In this document: one piece after another, positions 42,501 through 53,927 of the stretch
Numbering within the stretch: position 1 is the first letter of the stretch
How the letters are laid out: each line of letters begins with the position of its first letter
NCBI GenBank assembly: GCA_025267735.1
Contig: CM046303.1
Span: forward strand, 43,165,380 to 43,229,379
DNA: 64,000 bases
DNA from: Mactra quadrangularis
Taxonomy: Eukaryota > Mollusca > Bivalvia > Venerida > Mactridae
Direction of reading: 5' to 3'
Translations under genes and position numbers: made by a program
The notes under the pieces: model-generated
What the model saw: only the letters and a program-made list of their open reading frames with translations
What the model was told of the DNA's origin: nothing
The model's database searches: none

Positions 42501-43128
42501 TTTTCGTCTAGATGAAAGCTACGCATTGATTGGTTGACACAAAGTTCATCTCGACATGACCTTGTATTGACTAAGTAGAGATCCAGTACGACACGCGAGT
42601 AGAACAGACCTCTGTTTACGGTGATTGATTAATTACTGGCCTGATATGAGATTTTTTTGATATTTGTCACTCATCACTGATCCCTTACTGGATGATGAAA
42701 TGTGTTTACACGATACAAAATTAAGCCTATAAAATAAAATTCTGTCTATTTATTATAGAGAGATGGTATTGAAGGATTCTGGAGAGGCATTATACCTCGT
42801 ACAATTAGAAGAACTCTGATGGCAGCATTTGCTTGGACCGTCTATGAGGAGGTATGTTGGAGTGTTAATTTGTTTAATGTTAACTTTAAATGCTTAATTA
42901 TTTTCTCATAGTACTTTATGGACAATTCAAGTATCTTAATCACTATCAAACTATTTCTAGCTTGTTTTGCTACGGCATTAAACCCAACAAAATAAATAAA
43001 TAAATAATATATGGCTTCGTTAGTGCTACCTGCACAGTTTGATACACAATTGTAGTTTGTACTATTAAATATTTTCATTGAAATTTTGTCTATCATTTAA
43101 GGTATCCAAGTCAATGGGATTGAAGTGA
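36468..43128 (+). CDS. SLC25A38: mitochondrial glycine transporter SLC25A38 (9 exons)
   Basis: Spliced CDS 36468-36515, 36893-37008, 37695-37779, 38368-38541, 39233-39302, 40746-40844, 41730-41896, 42759-42851, 43102-43128: 879 nt, 292 residues, close to the human protein (304). It imports glycine across the inner mitochondrial membrane for 5-aminolevulinate synthesis, the first step of haem synthesis. Three mitochondrial-carrier repeats carry the signature PxxxxK: PLDLVK (39-44), PFTVLK (132-137, acidic residue replaced by Thr as in the human protein) and PADVIK (226-231). Other conserved stretches are [50 protein letters not shown] and [15 protein letters not shown]. All introns are GT-AG with matching phases. 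No presequence is expected. The gene looks intact and functional. Confidence 0.96.
36516..36892 (+). other. SLC25A38 intron 1
   Basis: Contains a repeat (about 36575-36710) that recurs in intron 7 at about 42010-42165, sharing GACAACTACTTTTTAGTT and TCTACAAACAAGATA. Confidence 0.6.
36893..37008 (+). CDS. SLC25A38: SLC25A38 exon 2
   Basis: Acceptor CTTTTCAG, donor GG then GTAAGT, ends phase 2. Residues 17-54: [20 protein letters not shown] and the first carrier motif QPLDLVKTR. Confidence 0.95.
37009..37694 (+). other. SLC25A38 intron 2 with SINE fragment
   Basis: GT-AG intron; a SINE family 1 body fragment in reverse orientation lies at 37354-37460. Confidence 0.7.
37354..37460 (-). mobile_element. 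SINE family 1 fragment in SLC25A38 intron 2
   Basis: GTGTCAACACAATTTAGATT, ACACCTAACCTAGCTTTCCT and AATAACCAGTACTTGCC match the tail and body of the family in reverse. The head is missing. Confidence 0.75.
37695..37779 (+). CDS. SLC25A38: SLC25A38 exon 3
   Basis: Acceptor TTACAG, donor CCT then GTAAGT. Residues 56-83 include [10 protein letters not shown], the matrix-helix motif of carrier repeat 1. Confidence 0.95.
37780..38367 (+). other. SLC25A38 intron 3
   Basis: GT-AG intron, nothing recognised inside. Confidence 0.7.
38368..38541 (+). CDS. SLC25A38: SLC25A38 exon 4
   Basis: Acceptor TTTTTCAG, donor GAG then GTATGT. Residues 84-141: [20 protein letters not shown] through the second carrier signature [10 protein letters not shown]. 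Confidence 0.95.
38542..39232 (+). other. SLC25A38 intron 4 with hairpin
   Basis: Contains an inverted repeat with about 35-bp arms at 38664-38750. Confidence 0.7.
38664..38750. mobile_element. foldback element in SLC25A38 intron 4
   Basis: Arms 38664-38698 (TACATTGAGGGTTGCCCACA, AGACTGTAGTAA) and 38715-38750 (TTACTACAGTCTTGAGTCAA, CCCTTGACATGTA) are imperfect reverse complements with a loop of about 16 bp. Confidence 0.7.
39233..39302 (+). CDS. SLC25A38: SLC25A38 exon 5
   Basis: Acceptor TATTTTAG, donor AGAG then GTAACT. Residues 142-164: [20 protein letters not shown] then GVR. Confidence 0.95.
39303..40745 (+). other. SLC25A38 intron 5
   Basis: Longest intron of the gene. A repeat at 40630-40690 (TATTTTCAAAACTTTCAACT) recurs at 44611-44668 past the gene. 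Otherwise AT-rich. Confidence 0.65.
40746..40844 (+). CDS. SLC25A38: SLC25A38 exon 6
   Basis: Acceptor TTATAG, donor TTAA then GTAAGT. Residues 166-197: [20 protein letters not shown] then [12 protein letters not shown]. Confidence 0.95.
40845..41729 (+). other. SLC25A38 intron 6
   Basis: No repeat assigned. An open frame at 41356-41541 has no domain and no conserved carrier motif. Confidence 0.6.
41730..41896 (+). CDS. SLC25A38: SLC25A38 exon 7
   Basis: Acceptor GATTGTAG, donor GAG then GTAAGA. Residues 199-253 include [20 protein letters not shown], the third carrier signature. A second AG six bases downstream (ATTCAG, exon then from 41736) would delete two residues in frame, so either or both acceptors may be used. 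Confidence 0.93.
41897..42758 (+). other. SLC25A38 intron 7 with two repeats
   Basis: Holds the repeat shared with intron 1 (about 42010-42165) and the long form of the repeat at 12481-12580 (42231-42630). Confidence 0.65.
42231..42630 (+). repeat. dispersed repeat, long form
   Basis: CTGATTAAAACCCGATCTAA...TGCTAATTTAG and CAGTACGACACGCGAGTAGA...CTCTGTTTACGG correspond to the two adjoining blocks at 12481-12580, here separated by about 320 bp. Confidence 0.65.
42759..42851 (+). CDS. SLC25A38: SLC25A38 exon 8
   Basis: Acceptor ATTATAG, donor GAG then GTATGT. Residues 254-284: [20 protein letters not shown] then [11 protein letters not shown]. Confidence 0.96.
42852..43101 (+). other. SLC25A38 intron 8 with SINE tail fragment
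   Basis: 42959-43007 (TTTTGCTACGGCATTAAACC then (AAATA)n) is an isolated SINE 3' tail. Confidence 0.7.
43102..43128 (+). CDS. SLC25A38: SLC25A38 exon 9 (last)
   Basis: Acceptor TTTAAG, encodes VSKSMGLK and a TGA stop, matching the MGLK ending of the human protein. Confidence 0.9.
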   Translation, partial: VSKSMGLK

Positions 43129-46120
43129 TGTACAGTTGTGCTGAAGTTTTGTTTTACCAGTGTTCTTATACCTGTGTGGAAAATGGTCATTATTTATGAC
43201 TTAAGTGTTTTTAAGATTTTGATTGTGTACATTGAATGTTGTTATATGAAGTATCTAACTTTAAAACATGAGATAATGTACATAGACAATTTGATGATAT
43301 TCAGATGACAACAGATGAGATGTAGAAGAAAAGCTTTAATCAAGTTAATCTCTCTCTGACGACAAGTATACTTACTTCGTCATCAACTGTCATCAAAGTC
43401 TTCTGTTGAGAATGAGGATATATATAAATAAATAAACAGGATATGATTCCAATTGATAAAAATACAGCATTGCTTCATCACAAAGTGACAAATCTCTTTG
43501 ACAGATGCTGCCATTTTACGCAAATACAAAGATGGCAAGAAGCAAAATAATGATATCTTTCCTGTGAACAATTCATGCATGAGATTTATGTAGATATTTG
43601 GCAACGTTTAAAAGTTGCTTTAAAGGTAATATTCTCAATAATGAATGGATAACTAAAATAAAATGAGTTGTAAAAGTTGAATATTTCGGAATTTTATTTC
43701 TTAGTTTGTCCATACACTACAAAGACTACATGGGCATTTTATCATAAAATTTGAAATCTAGTCCCTAAAATCAAAGCTCTATTTACACTCAGTCAAGTTA
43801 TTCACTAAAAAGAATCAACATTTTCTTGTTAAAGAAAAAACATTTTAGATCTAATACACTATTTTATTGTACTTGATTTTTACAATAAATATTGTTGATA
43901 AAGACAACACTATGTTGGTCACTCGCAGACTGGCACATTAGTATATGCTGCCTAGCTCAGATGGTTTTTTTGTTTTATTTTGATATATATTTTTTGTGTG
44001 AAATGCCGTTTTACATGTTTCATTTTTTGTTAGTCTGAACCAGATTTATGTAATTATATTGCTGACTGTTTAATCATTATTTTAACATAGTCAAAGAAAT
44101 ATAATGGACTTAACTATTTGAACGTTGTAGTAAAATTGTTCAACATGGGATTTTATTACTGTAATTTACAATAGTAAGTCTTGGTCAAGAATACTGTCAT
44201 CTTGTTGTGCAAGAAATTAAAAAAAAATGAGTTTTCTCATTATTTGAGATTGAGACAGTTTTCTTGTGTTTGAACTATGAGTTTCTTGTGGCCTAGATTT
44301 AATGATGATCATTTTATTATCTTCTGAGAAAATTGTATAATTTCAGATTTTCTTTTACAATCGAAGAAGCTGTAGATTCCTTTTCCAAAGTTTAGCAAGG
44401 ACTGTTTAAATTACCCAAGTAAGCTGGCAGTGGGAAGGTCATTATTAATGATAAAAAAATATCTTTGAACAGGGTAAATTTCTGAACAAACCGAGTCAGA
44501 GATAAAAGCCTTCAGTTTGAGAATTTTACATGGGTAAAAGTTTTCAGTATTAATACTGATTTCAGTATTTTCAGATTAAATGGTTCCTATAATTGTTATG
44601 AAATCTGACTGTTTCAGTATCTTGAAAGTAGGGTTTTAGTATTTTCAAAACTTTCAACTTCCACCCAATATCAAAATGAAACATTGTAAAACAGTCACTA
44701 CTATATACGTTGTGTCATAACCAACTTATTGTTTGGTAAATCGGAACAGCTGAGAATTGCTTCATGGCAACGGGTTAATTATAATCTTTCATATATTATG
44801 CAGATCTGGTGTATATGTTTATTAGAACATACCATGTTTATTGTTATATATAATGTTCTAATAAAATGTGTTTTTGTGTCAAACTAATATTATGTTTTTA
44901 TGTGAATATGTTTTATTTTGCGTATTTTATAAACCATGTACATGTATATTTTAAACATCGCCAATGGTGATATAATTTCTATATAATATTACATGATTGT
45001 GTCATGTTTATATTGTAGCTCACCACATTGTTGAGGTTATGCTCTATTTTATGTTTAATTTACATATATTATACATTACATATCTCATATATGAACGAGT
45101 ATATGAGAGAATGTTGGTCCAAAGTACTAATTAATTACATTTTGTAATTCACTATCATTTTACTGCTTCTGACACATTTTAGTGTTTTATGTTATATAAC
45201 TGAAGATAGACTATCTATAATGCAATTGTAAGTTTGTACTACGTGGTGAATATATCACTTATTAAAATGATTTAGATAATAGTAATGGCTTAACGCAAAA
45301 CAAGTTTACATCCTACTTTATTTATAAGTCGTTAGACTAGTTTTGCACTGACCCATTGATGCCCTTCCATGAAATTAAATGGAACTGATACAAAAGTTGT
45401 CTTGTAGGGTGGTATGCAAATACTTGCTATGTTACTAGAAAAAAGTCTTGCTAAGTTCTATAGCTCTGTTGGTTGTTATAATTATCAAATAAAGAAAATC
45501 TGTAGAAATTGAAAAAAATGTTTCGATATCAAGCATATGCAACAAGTTATTTTTGAGGTTTATTTACTGAGAACATGGTTTTCGACACTGGAATCTATTC
45601 TGTTTTGTTTAAAATATGCTCTTGCAACACTGCAAGTAATTAGTTATAGTGAATGCTTACATTTGTTTAATGGTATGCATTATCTGTATTCTTTTAGAGT
45701 TAATATAGCTTGGATAAATTCATGAATATGTTTCGTAAACATGAGTTTCCGCTTATTTGAGCAATTTCTTGTTGTCAGTAGCTGATGAAAATTCCTCTGA
45801 GCTTTTGTTTGAGTTTTGTTCGTTATACATCTATACTTAGCATTTTGACCCAAACAAACAAACAAACCTATACTTAGCAGCCAACTATTTAGCAGCCTCT
45901 TAGGTTGGCTTCTTGACACAGGATTGACTGATAAAACTATAATAAAAAAAAAAAATTTTTATATCAGGCTTAAAAATTGTATTATAGATAGTTTATCTTT
46001 TAACTTAACCATCATGATGTATATAGATATATGGTGTGCAACTATATTGTTGTAACATTATAAGACCAACAACTTAATAAAAACATTTTTTGTGATTTGA
46101 GTTTTCACTTTTATATCCTA
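43129..46120 (+). other. SLC25A38 3' UTR and intergenic
   Basis: AATAAA occurs at 43431-43436 and 43884-43889, either of which could end the transcript. The rest is AT-rich with the repeat copy at 44611-44668. No other exon found. Confidence 0.45.
43431..43436 (+). terminator. candidate SLC25A38 polyadenylation signal
   Basis: AATAAA about 300 nt past the stop codon. Another at 43884-43889. Sequence alone does not show which is used. Confidence 0.35.
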
Positions 46121-46131
46121 TGTTATAGCTA

Positions 46132-46418
46132 ACCCGGGTCGATAGCGCAGTTGGTAGCGCGCCGGGATTTGGAATCTCGTGCCCGAGGGGGGGCGGGTTC
46201 GAATCTCACCCGGGGAGGTTTTACCCTTCCATGAAAATTTGACAATAATGTCGATTTTCCTCCATTGATTAGATAATATGGAGAAGTTTTCAGCCTTGTG
46301 GAAGGGTAGGTGAGTACTGTTTATAGACAATGGTCCAGGAAAGCTAGGTTAGGTGCACTGGACGCCGTAAAATGACCTAAATTGTGTTGATACGGCATTA
46401 ACTCCAATAAATAAATAA
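46132..46418 (+). mobile_element. tRNA-derived SINE, family 1, full length with target-site duplication
   Basis: Head AACCCGGGTCGATAGCGCAG, A box TAGCGCAGTTGG, B box GGTTCGAATCTC, body with CTTCCATGAAAATTTGACAA, GGTAGGTGAGTACTG and GGTCCAGGAAAGCTAGGTTA, tail TGTTGATACGGCATTAACTC and (AAAT)n. ATGTTATAGCT lies at 46121-46131 and 46419-46429, an 11-bp target-site duplication. Confidence 0.93.
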
Positions 46419-46786
46419 ATGTTATAGCTGTATGTATGTGTCAGTTATACTGACATGTTGCTCCCATTGTTAATGTTGTCGTGATGATTAGCTTTGATAT
46501 CTAACCTGTGACAACATTGGTGAACGTTGTCGGGACAGGTCCTGAATTTCAGGATTTTAAGGATCTGAGAAAGGGTTCTGCTGAAATAGAGAAATTCTTG
46601 GTTTTGAAGATAATTTTCATCAATTTGAGTGTATGGATATGATGTGTTATGTTACACAAAAGAGCATCTGTTTTTGTATATATACAATTAGATCATACAG
46701 TTGGCATAGTTTAACAGCATCATATGCAAGAGTAACTTATGAATTCCAATGGTATGATAGGATCATTTCATGACCTGCTTAAAACC

Positions 46787-47103
46787 GTCTATCTAGCTCA
46801 GTTGGTAGCACGCAAGTCTACTGGTTGAGGGGTCGTGGGTTTGATTCCAGGGAGGGGCATACTGTCGTGGAGCTTGGTCATGAAGTTATTTCTACAGCCG
46901 TTCTCCCTCCTACCAATGATTCTTAATTATGTAGGGCAGTTGTCAGTCACTCACTCACTGACAAAAGTATGCGCTTAGTAGTTAGTTAACGGCTTAATCC
47001 AGAGATTTAGCCTTTCCAGGAGGAGTGAGTAGGTTGACTGACTGCCATTATATGACCTATAAAATGTGTTGCTACGGCGTTAAACCCAACAAAACAAACA
47101 AAC
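46787..47103 (+). mobile_element. tRNA-derived SINE, family 2, full length
   Basis: Head GTCTATCTAGCTCAGTTGGT with A box TAGCTCAGTTGG and B box GGTTTGATTCC spaced as in a tRNA; body with TTGGTCATGAAGTTATTTCT, CTCCTACCAATGATTCTTAA and ACTGACAAAAGTATGCGC; tail TGTTGCTACGGCGTTAAACC then (AAAC)n. It is the best copy of its family. No definite target duplication was found. Confidence 0.9.
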
Positions 47104-47327
47104 ATTACATGCTTCGTTTATTTCTTATTGTAAGTTCTTAACATCCAGAGTAAATCTCTTGTTAACTCTGACCTACATGATGATAATCACATTTATAAAG
47201 GAGCTCTCTATGTACAGAGTTTTAAGGATGTTCAAAGTTTCAAAGTTGGAAACATGCACACTCATGTTGGTTTATACTAAAAGATATACTAAAGATGGAT
47301 AAAATAGATCATGCATATAACTATTTA

Positions 47328-47738
47328 GTGCGTAAATATTGACCCCGACCTGACCTTTCACATTTGCATCTAATAATTATCTTAACATATCCCGACGAAA
47401 ATCAGTACCACGCCTTATTCTACAATTCGACAGCAATCGTAAAATTATAGAAGTATGTTGATATGTTAAATTTCAACACATAATCCTGATGGTCACTGAG
47501 TAATCGAGCATTAATACTAAATGGACCTTTCCATGACCTTACCTATTAGCATATTGAACAAAGGTTTACAGTTACTTTTTGTCCCACAAACAAGGTGTTA
47601 ACAAAATAGCACATGCTTATATTTGTGAGTAATTGTATTGTTATTCCAATAAAAAGGTCACACTCGGGAAGGTTCATTCGTATTCAATGTAATGAATATT
47701 CTTGAATAAAGGTTAGGTCGGGGTCAATATTGACGCAC
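47328..47738 (-). mobile_element. GTGCGTAAATATTGACC MITE, copy 2 with internal insertion
   Basis: Same inverted ends as 27345-27602 and matching interior in reverse orientation (ACATATCCCGACGAAAATCA; TTCGTATTCAATGTAATGAA). It is 411 bp because about 150 bp of unrelated sequence lies at roughly 47525-47680. TA flanks both ends. Confidence 0.85.
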
Positions 47739-49737
47739 TATACATTTCAATTATAATTGCTCACAATATATTAAGTAAAATTAAGATAATAAGACAAGGG
47801 AGATGACTTAAAATCTCCAAGTTATCATTGGCAATATTAACAGAATAAATTCTATTGATCATAAACTAACAATGGCCATGTCTGCTTCTTACATAGGTAT
47901 TATACAGTACCCACCAAATGTTCGGAGACAAAGAGAAATTTAATAAAACAAATTCATTGGTTGTATTCAGCAGAACTGATATCTTTTACATATTTGATAT
48001 GGTTGATAATTATATGAAAACAAAAACAAACTTCTTGAATGTGACATAAGTTTCAGCATCTGTCATCACAAAGCCTCAAACACAAATTCATTGGAATTCT
48101 TTTCTGTAACATAGATTAATAAGCTTCTTTAATTGGTTTTCCCAACTACAAATAGTTTCATAACAAATGATAAGGAAAACTAAAAAGCATTTTAATATAA
48201 AAAGTAATCAAATTTTGATTAAACATATGTAATATGCTTTCCAAGTGAAAATGTCTCCCAACTTTTGTTGGGTTTAAATAATTGTGGACATAAATTTCAT
48301 AGATGAAACAATAGGAGGTGTTATTACTACCTTTGTAGCATTACCATTGTTATCTGAAATGTTTCATGTATCCTTGAACTTCGATAAAAGTTCACTATCA
48401 TTTGGTTAGGACATTATTCTCATTCATCAAAAGTTTATCAGGTCATGATTTAGATAATGTGTTTACATATGTTTTGCTATAAAAAAGTAACGTGAGGTAC
48501 ATAACACACTGCTCTTGTCTGGTTCCCCAGTCGTACTTTGACAGGTATAAGTACGTTAGGCAAAGATTGATAATGGCCGCGCCTTTGTAATAAATTATGT
48601 ATTGGATAATTATGTTTTGAAATGAACATTTCCCATTACAAATGCTTAAATCAAAGGATCATTGTACAAGAATCACAGTGGATACCTTTTGTTAGTTGTT
48701 AGGTTATATTTATGCTAAATAAAGTATCCGAAATTCTAACGAGACTAATCCACGACCGAATTGTGTTGACTTCGAAGCATGGTTTGTTGTTAATCGTTCC
48801 TAAATATACGTGCAATCAGAAAAATCGAAATCGAATGACCTATATAGTAACAAATTTCTACTGAAGTTACTATTGTCAGTAAATGATCATGCAAGATTAA
48901 CAAAACGTACAATAAAAATTTTGTTACCTGAATAATAACTGAATGGGCAGCCATTATTACGGTTTGCCTGACCTGATAACGATAGTGGTAAGGGGCAGGT
49001 AATTAAGACTAACACCAGTCAGCCTTTGTAATTGTGTTCCTTGGACCGGCCTAGATTACAAGACATATACTTCTAACCTAGCACAAACCATATCCATATC
49101 CCCTAATCTGACCATGGGCTTGTTGCTGAAACATAGTACTTACTAGGGCTTTACCTCCTGATACCCTCGGTTGGTGTCGCTTACTTATTCCTTTTGGTGT
49201 AAAAAGGGTACCAGGGAGCAAAGGGCTTGGTAGCGAATTCCTTACTTAACGGGTTCAATAATTAAACGTATCAGATAGCCCTTACATGTTTCAGATAGCC
49301 CAGGCCCAACAAAACACCACTTCTCTACTTGAAAGCTATCTTAGAGAGATAACTTATTGTTACTGCTAAAGCAACTAGAGTTACCCACCTTACTTGTGTT
49401 ATGAATTTCTATACTTACTTGCAGATGTTCGTCGTATTAAGTTATTAAATACGTACACTACATTGTTTTATTCTGATCTTTCAGATTTCAGTTCTTACTG
49501 GATCCCGCCAGATCTTTCCAAAGTAATTGAATTGTCGGTGTAGCTACAGATAAATAACTTCGATCATGCCTGTTAAACAGTTTTAACAACGTTTCAAGGG
49601 AGATAACTAATTTTTGCACACGCTGATAAAAAGATATCAGTTACTCACCTTGAATATGACAGAAACGATGGAACCAAGTTAATAATAAAAAAAAACCAAA
49701 TAAATATGTACTATATATTGTAAATGCATGAAAGGTT
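47739..49737. other. intergenic
   Basis: No gene seen. 49143-49250 is a degenerate relative of the inverted repeat at 28209-28341 (CCTGATACCCT...AGGGTACCAGG), and 49578-49655 resembles the right end of the element at 51645-52075. Confidence 0.4.
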
Positions 49738-49930
49738 TTCTTAACACCCTTCTATGAAAATTTGACAATAATGTCAATTTCCCTCCATTGATTAGATAAT
49801 ATGGAGAGGTTTTTATAGCCTTGTCGAAGGGTAGGTGAGTACTGGTTATATAGACAAGGGTCCAGGAAATGGAATGCTATGTTAAGTGCGCTGGACGCCG
49901 TTAAATGACCTAAATTGTGTTGACAACCCA
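49738..49930 (+). mobile_element. SINE family 1, 5'-truncated
   Basis: ACCCTTCTATGAAAATTTGA, CTCCATTGATTAGATAATAT, GGTAGGTGAGTACTGGTTAT and GTGCGCTGGACGCCGTTAAA match the body and tail. The tRNA head is absent. Confidence 0.85.
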
Positions 49931-50769
49931 ATGGTATTTGATTACAATGACATAATCATAGTGTATACTTGCATGTGTGCATAAACTATTAATTCTTAGT
50001 TTTTTATTAGTCCGCTTAATTTAATGGCTCCAATGGACAGTTTTGAAAAAAAGATTATAGGCGATCGCAATTGTCGGATTTTTTTCGAAACCTCTGAAAA
50101 CGCGACGTCGTCTGTTTATAACATCAGTGCGTGTATGCACTGACTATATATGAAAGTAAATAATTTCAAACTACTTAACTTATTTTAATGACACAGAATT
50201 ACAATTCTTATATTATTACAAATGTGTGAAATAAAAATAATCGGCCTATCACGATTTTATCATCTATAATTGTAAAACTGGTTCTTAAATGAACAAATTC
50301 GCCATTTTTACGATAAAATGAACATGTTCAATGAAATATTTTTTGTTTAAACTTTGCATAAGACAATGCCAGTTTGCGATTTTACAATATACAACATTTT
50401 ATGATTGAAAAGTTGCCTGATATCAGTCTCAATTTTTAGATAATTTCTTTCAAGTCTTAGATAATGGGGAACTCAAAGTTAGTTCACTGTGTGAGGTTTA
50501 ACCCGATACATCAGCATTGAATTAATAAATGGAAGAAAATGGTCTATTTAAGTACGTTTCAAGTAAATTCAACGTTTGTTTGTTAATGCTTGCGAAAAAA
50601 TACCATGTGAATTAATAATTTACAATATTTGCTTTCAAATACTGTACAATGACTATTTAAATTCTGGATTTTTTTCAAGCGCCATTGAATGCAAAAGTGA
50701 CGATCACTTTCGCGTCGGCATTGGCGTCGACGTTGGTTTTGATGTTAAGATTTTTAAAGATATGTGACT
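49931..50769. other. intergenic
   Basis: AT-rich; overlapping open frames at 50576-50870 lack any recognisable domain. No repeat assigned. Confidence 0.35.
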
Positions 50770-51465
50770 TAAAGTTTGTATTTGTCGGTACTTTATCTAC
50801 ACGGCTCTTCAGGGACGTAACTGTGACCGAATTGTTTATGAGTAATGCCCCTTTATATTCTAATAGTTAAGAAACTAGATAAATTTAGTTGTCATAAATA
50901 TTTTTGAATTATAGAAATTGGTATGCCGATTCCCCAGTTCTTCATCTTTCATACTTTAAAGGGACATAACTCTGGATGGATTTTTCCGGAGTTATATTTT
51001 ATACTTAATATAAAATACTAAAGGTTAAAGTTTGTTTTTACTAAATCTATTTAGTAGTGATAAAGATAATTGATTGAAAGATAATATGCTTATTTATCAG
51101 CACTACATCTACACGACCAGAAAGGAGAATATCTTTTGATGTATTTTTTAGGAGTTGTGCCCCTTTCCAACTTTTTAGTCATGGTTTATAAATTTGAAAT
51201 TAAAAAATTGAATACTTATTTAGATATTTTAATGAAAGGTTGTATGCTTATTCATTGTAACTACATCTTCACAACTATGGATTATTTTTGGAATTATGCC
51301 CCTTTATTTTAATGTTAAAATTTGTTCAAATGGAAATAATTTTGTACTTAATTAAGATATCTAGTAAATGAAAGTAGGCATGCATATTCATTGATACAAC
51401 GTCTTCTTGACTATAAAGGGACGTTACAATGGATGTATGTTATTAGAATAATGCCTCCTTAATGA
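50770..51465 (+). repeat. degenerate tandem repeat with ATGCCCCTTT motif
   Basis: Four diverged units share, in order, ACTACATCT(A/T)CAC-like, A(A/G)GGA-like and TTATGCCCCTTT-like segments: near 50800-50852, 51099-51170, 51255-51312 and 51392-51450. Spacing is irregular (about 130-300 bp). Confidence 0.5.
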
Positions 51466-51616
51466 ATTGGTAATTATTGTTGAAAAGTTTAGCGCACTGT
51501 ACTTGAACTGCTCTTGTTAAATTCTATTAATTGACACATAATACATTATTTTATAGATAATATTTCTGTTCAATTTTGACATAATTATAATCTTTATTTA
51601 AAATATTAGTTCATAT

Positions 51617-51647
51617 CATCGTTCCTCTAGCACTCCAGTACTTTGAT
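51617..51647 (-). repeat. short dispersed repeat, copy 2
   Basis: Reverse complement of the segment at 30-60 (CATCGTTCCTCTAGCACTCC then AGTACTTTGAT). It borders the left arm of the next element. Confidence 0.55.
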
Positions 51648-52075
51648 TGAATACAGTACGTGGTTATTGACTAAAACAACTAAGGACAGTAACTGATATC
51701 TTCTTATCAGTTGGTATTAATTAGTTATTTCCCTTTGACAGTTGTTCAGTGGTCATGATATTTTAATGAGTATTTCGTGTAGCCTCACTGTCAATTCGAT
51801 TACAATGTAAAGATCTGACAGAATCCAATAACCTTTCGATCTGAATGCGTAAATTCTTTATGTACAACAAATAGGCAGACAAAAATAGTCAGATACCGCC
51901 CACCCAATTGTTGTACGCATAAAATTTGCCTATTTGTTGTACATAAAGCGATTACCCACACAACCTCCTGACTACTTAACAACTATCCAAGGGAGATAAG
52001 TAAGTTTTACCAACTGATAAAAATATATCAGTTACTGCCCTTGGTTGTTTTAGTCAATAACCAATGTATTCAAAC
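51645..52075. mobile_element. inverted-repeat element with arms of about 100 bp
   Basis: Left 51645-51757 and right 51962-52075 pair through TGGTTATTGACTAAAACAAC, AGTAACTGATAT, TATCAGTTGGTA and a weaker inner stretch. Inside, TTTATGTACAACAAATAGGC (about 51857) and its reverse complement GCCTATTTGTTGTACATAAA (about 51928) form a second nested inverted repeat. Confidence 0.75.
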
Positions 52076-53918
52076 ATCACACCAATCGATTTATTAGTCA
52101 ATTAAGGAAGAAGGAAGAAATGAGACGTTGTTCATTTTGTTGTACAAGTTGACTATTGATTTTACCTGAACAAAGCTAAGAAGGTTAGGGGTAATAAAAG
52201 GCTGAATACATCAATAATAAAGAAAAGGAAAATAAAGCTATCATTGAGACCATTTTACGTCAGGAAAAAACTTGGAATCATAAAATACCACAAGACTAAA
52301 TCAATTATATATTAGATCTTGTAAATCAATCTTTAATAAGACTGCTGTTATATTTATTTTGATATAATATTCAGAATCTGACAGATATGGTGAAACCAAT
52401 CTTAATGTTAAGAGACGTCAGTCTGGTCTCTATAAATCATATACAAAGCAGAAAATAAAAAGAGATTGTAAGTTGATTTTTAGGGGGGGGGGGGGGGAAG
52501 TGGGCATGCATCTAAAGAACTGTTTCTCCAGAGGCTGTGCACTGGAACTTTTTGCATTCATATGTATTCTTTTTTCTAATGAAATATAAAAGCGAATGTA
52601 TGCTATTTGTAATTTATATTGTTTATACCACTTTTGATTAGAAATTGGTAATAAGACTTGCAGCTGAGAAATCGTTTATAATTTTACTTATCGTATAAAC
52701 ACCTGATCTCGTTCCTCACCTGATTTCGGTCCTTTCATAAAAAAGTTGTTTACTTTGCTATTTTATTGCGTGTGACGTCATCAATTCGTGTGTACAATGT
52801 CAAGTTAACAATCAACGCAACTACAACTGTCAAACAAGAATAATGCGCAAGAAACAGGTTTTTAGAATGAAAATTTTGTGATGGTGAATATTTTTCAGTA
52901 AATCCTTATTACCTTTTTCTGCTCTGTCAGTACAATCCATTAAATATTGTTTAAAAGTATGTTATTACAAAAACAGCACATGGCAGGTAGCCCTTGCTCA
53001 TAAAGTCACGTGACAGTCATGTGGCAGCTAATTATGACGTCACAAAGAGCCAAATACGGTAGAAGTGCGAAATTAGGTCATCTATTTTTAGCCGCCATGA
53101 CAGTTTTCAGAAAATGGTCGTGTTTTTTTGGAAGAATTTGGATTTGTTTTAAATATAAAATATCAGCAAGTATATGATAAACAAATGAAATATCGATTAA
53201 AAGGTTCGTTTTTAATGTATTTTTCTGAAAGTATTGTTGCATTAATTAGAAATGGTTCATTGAGTCCTTAGAGGTGCGAGAACCCGTCTGTCCACCATAC
53301 AATCTAGTGAAATATTAAAGGTACTCATTCACAGATTTCAACTTTAATATCAACTTTTTCTTCAACTATCAAAATTGTATGGAAATATTTTAGGAAGCAG
53401 GAAAGTAGTGTTCTGATAATGACAATTTTAGTGCAAATTGACATACAACTACAAATGATAGTGTTTCATGTAGTAATTATATCATCCCGTATGTCACGGT
53501 ATATACACTTATAGTGCATTTTTTGTGACTTTTATTGTATATTTCTTGCAACATATAGTTCAGTTTGTCTTAAAATAATAAGAATTATTTTTTGACACAA
53601 TTACAGACACTGAATGGTATTTTGAAATCATAGAAAAAATAAACCAATAATAAACTACGGGAGGGGTGTCTCCTCCCGCCGGTCGAACGTTTTTGTGAAT
53701 GTAAGCCTCTGAACCTCGATTTCTAGCACTTCAAGTGCTCCCTGTTTAAGAACAAATCTTTGAATTTGACCTCAAGATGTTCAATATGTGTCATGAAAAA
53801 TTAACTCGCCGTCCCATTGCCGCTGCTTGTCAGAATATTGGGACCGCGGCAGCGACCCCTGCGGCCCCAGCTCCTACGCAACTGGATTAATACACTTAAA
53901 CTATTCCGTTTAAATCTT
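52076..53918. other. intergenic
   Basis: Contains a G15 run (52483-52497) and a small GGGAGGGGTGTCTCCTCCC hairpin (53660-53678). No gene found. Confidence 0.4.
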
Positions 53919-53927
53919 TCTCAGCCT

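Noticed and set aside
46132..46210. Genuine tRNA gene (A and B boxes present)
   Set aside because: The sequence continues into a repeated body and tail found at seven other places with target duplications, so it is a SINE head. The same holds for 46787, 17680 and 22949.
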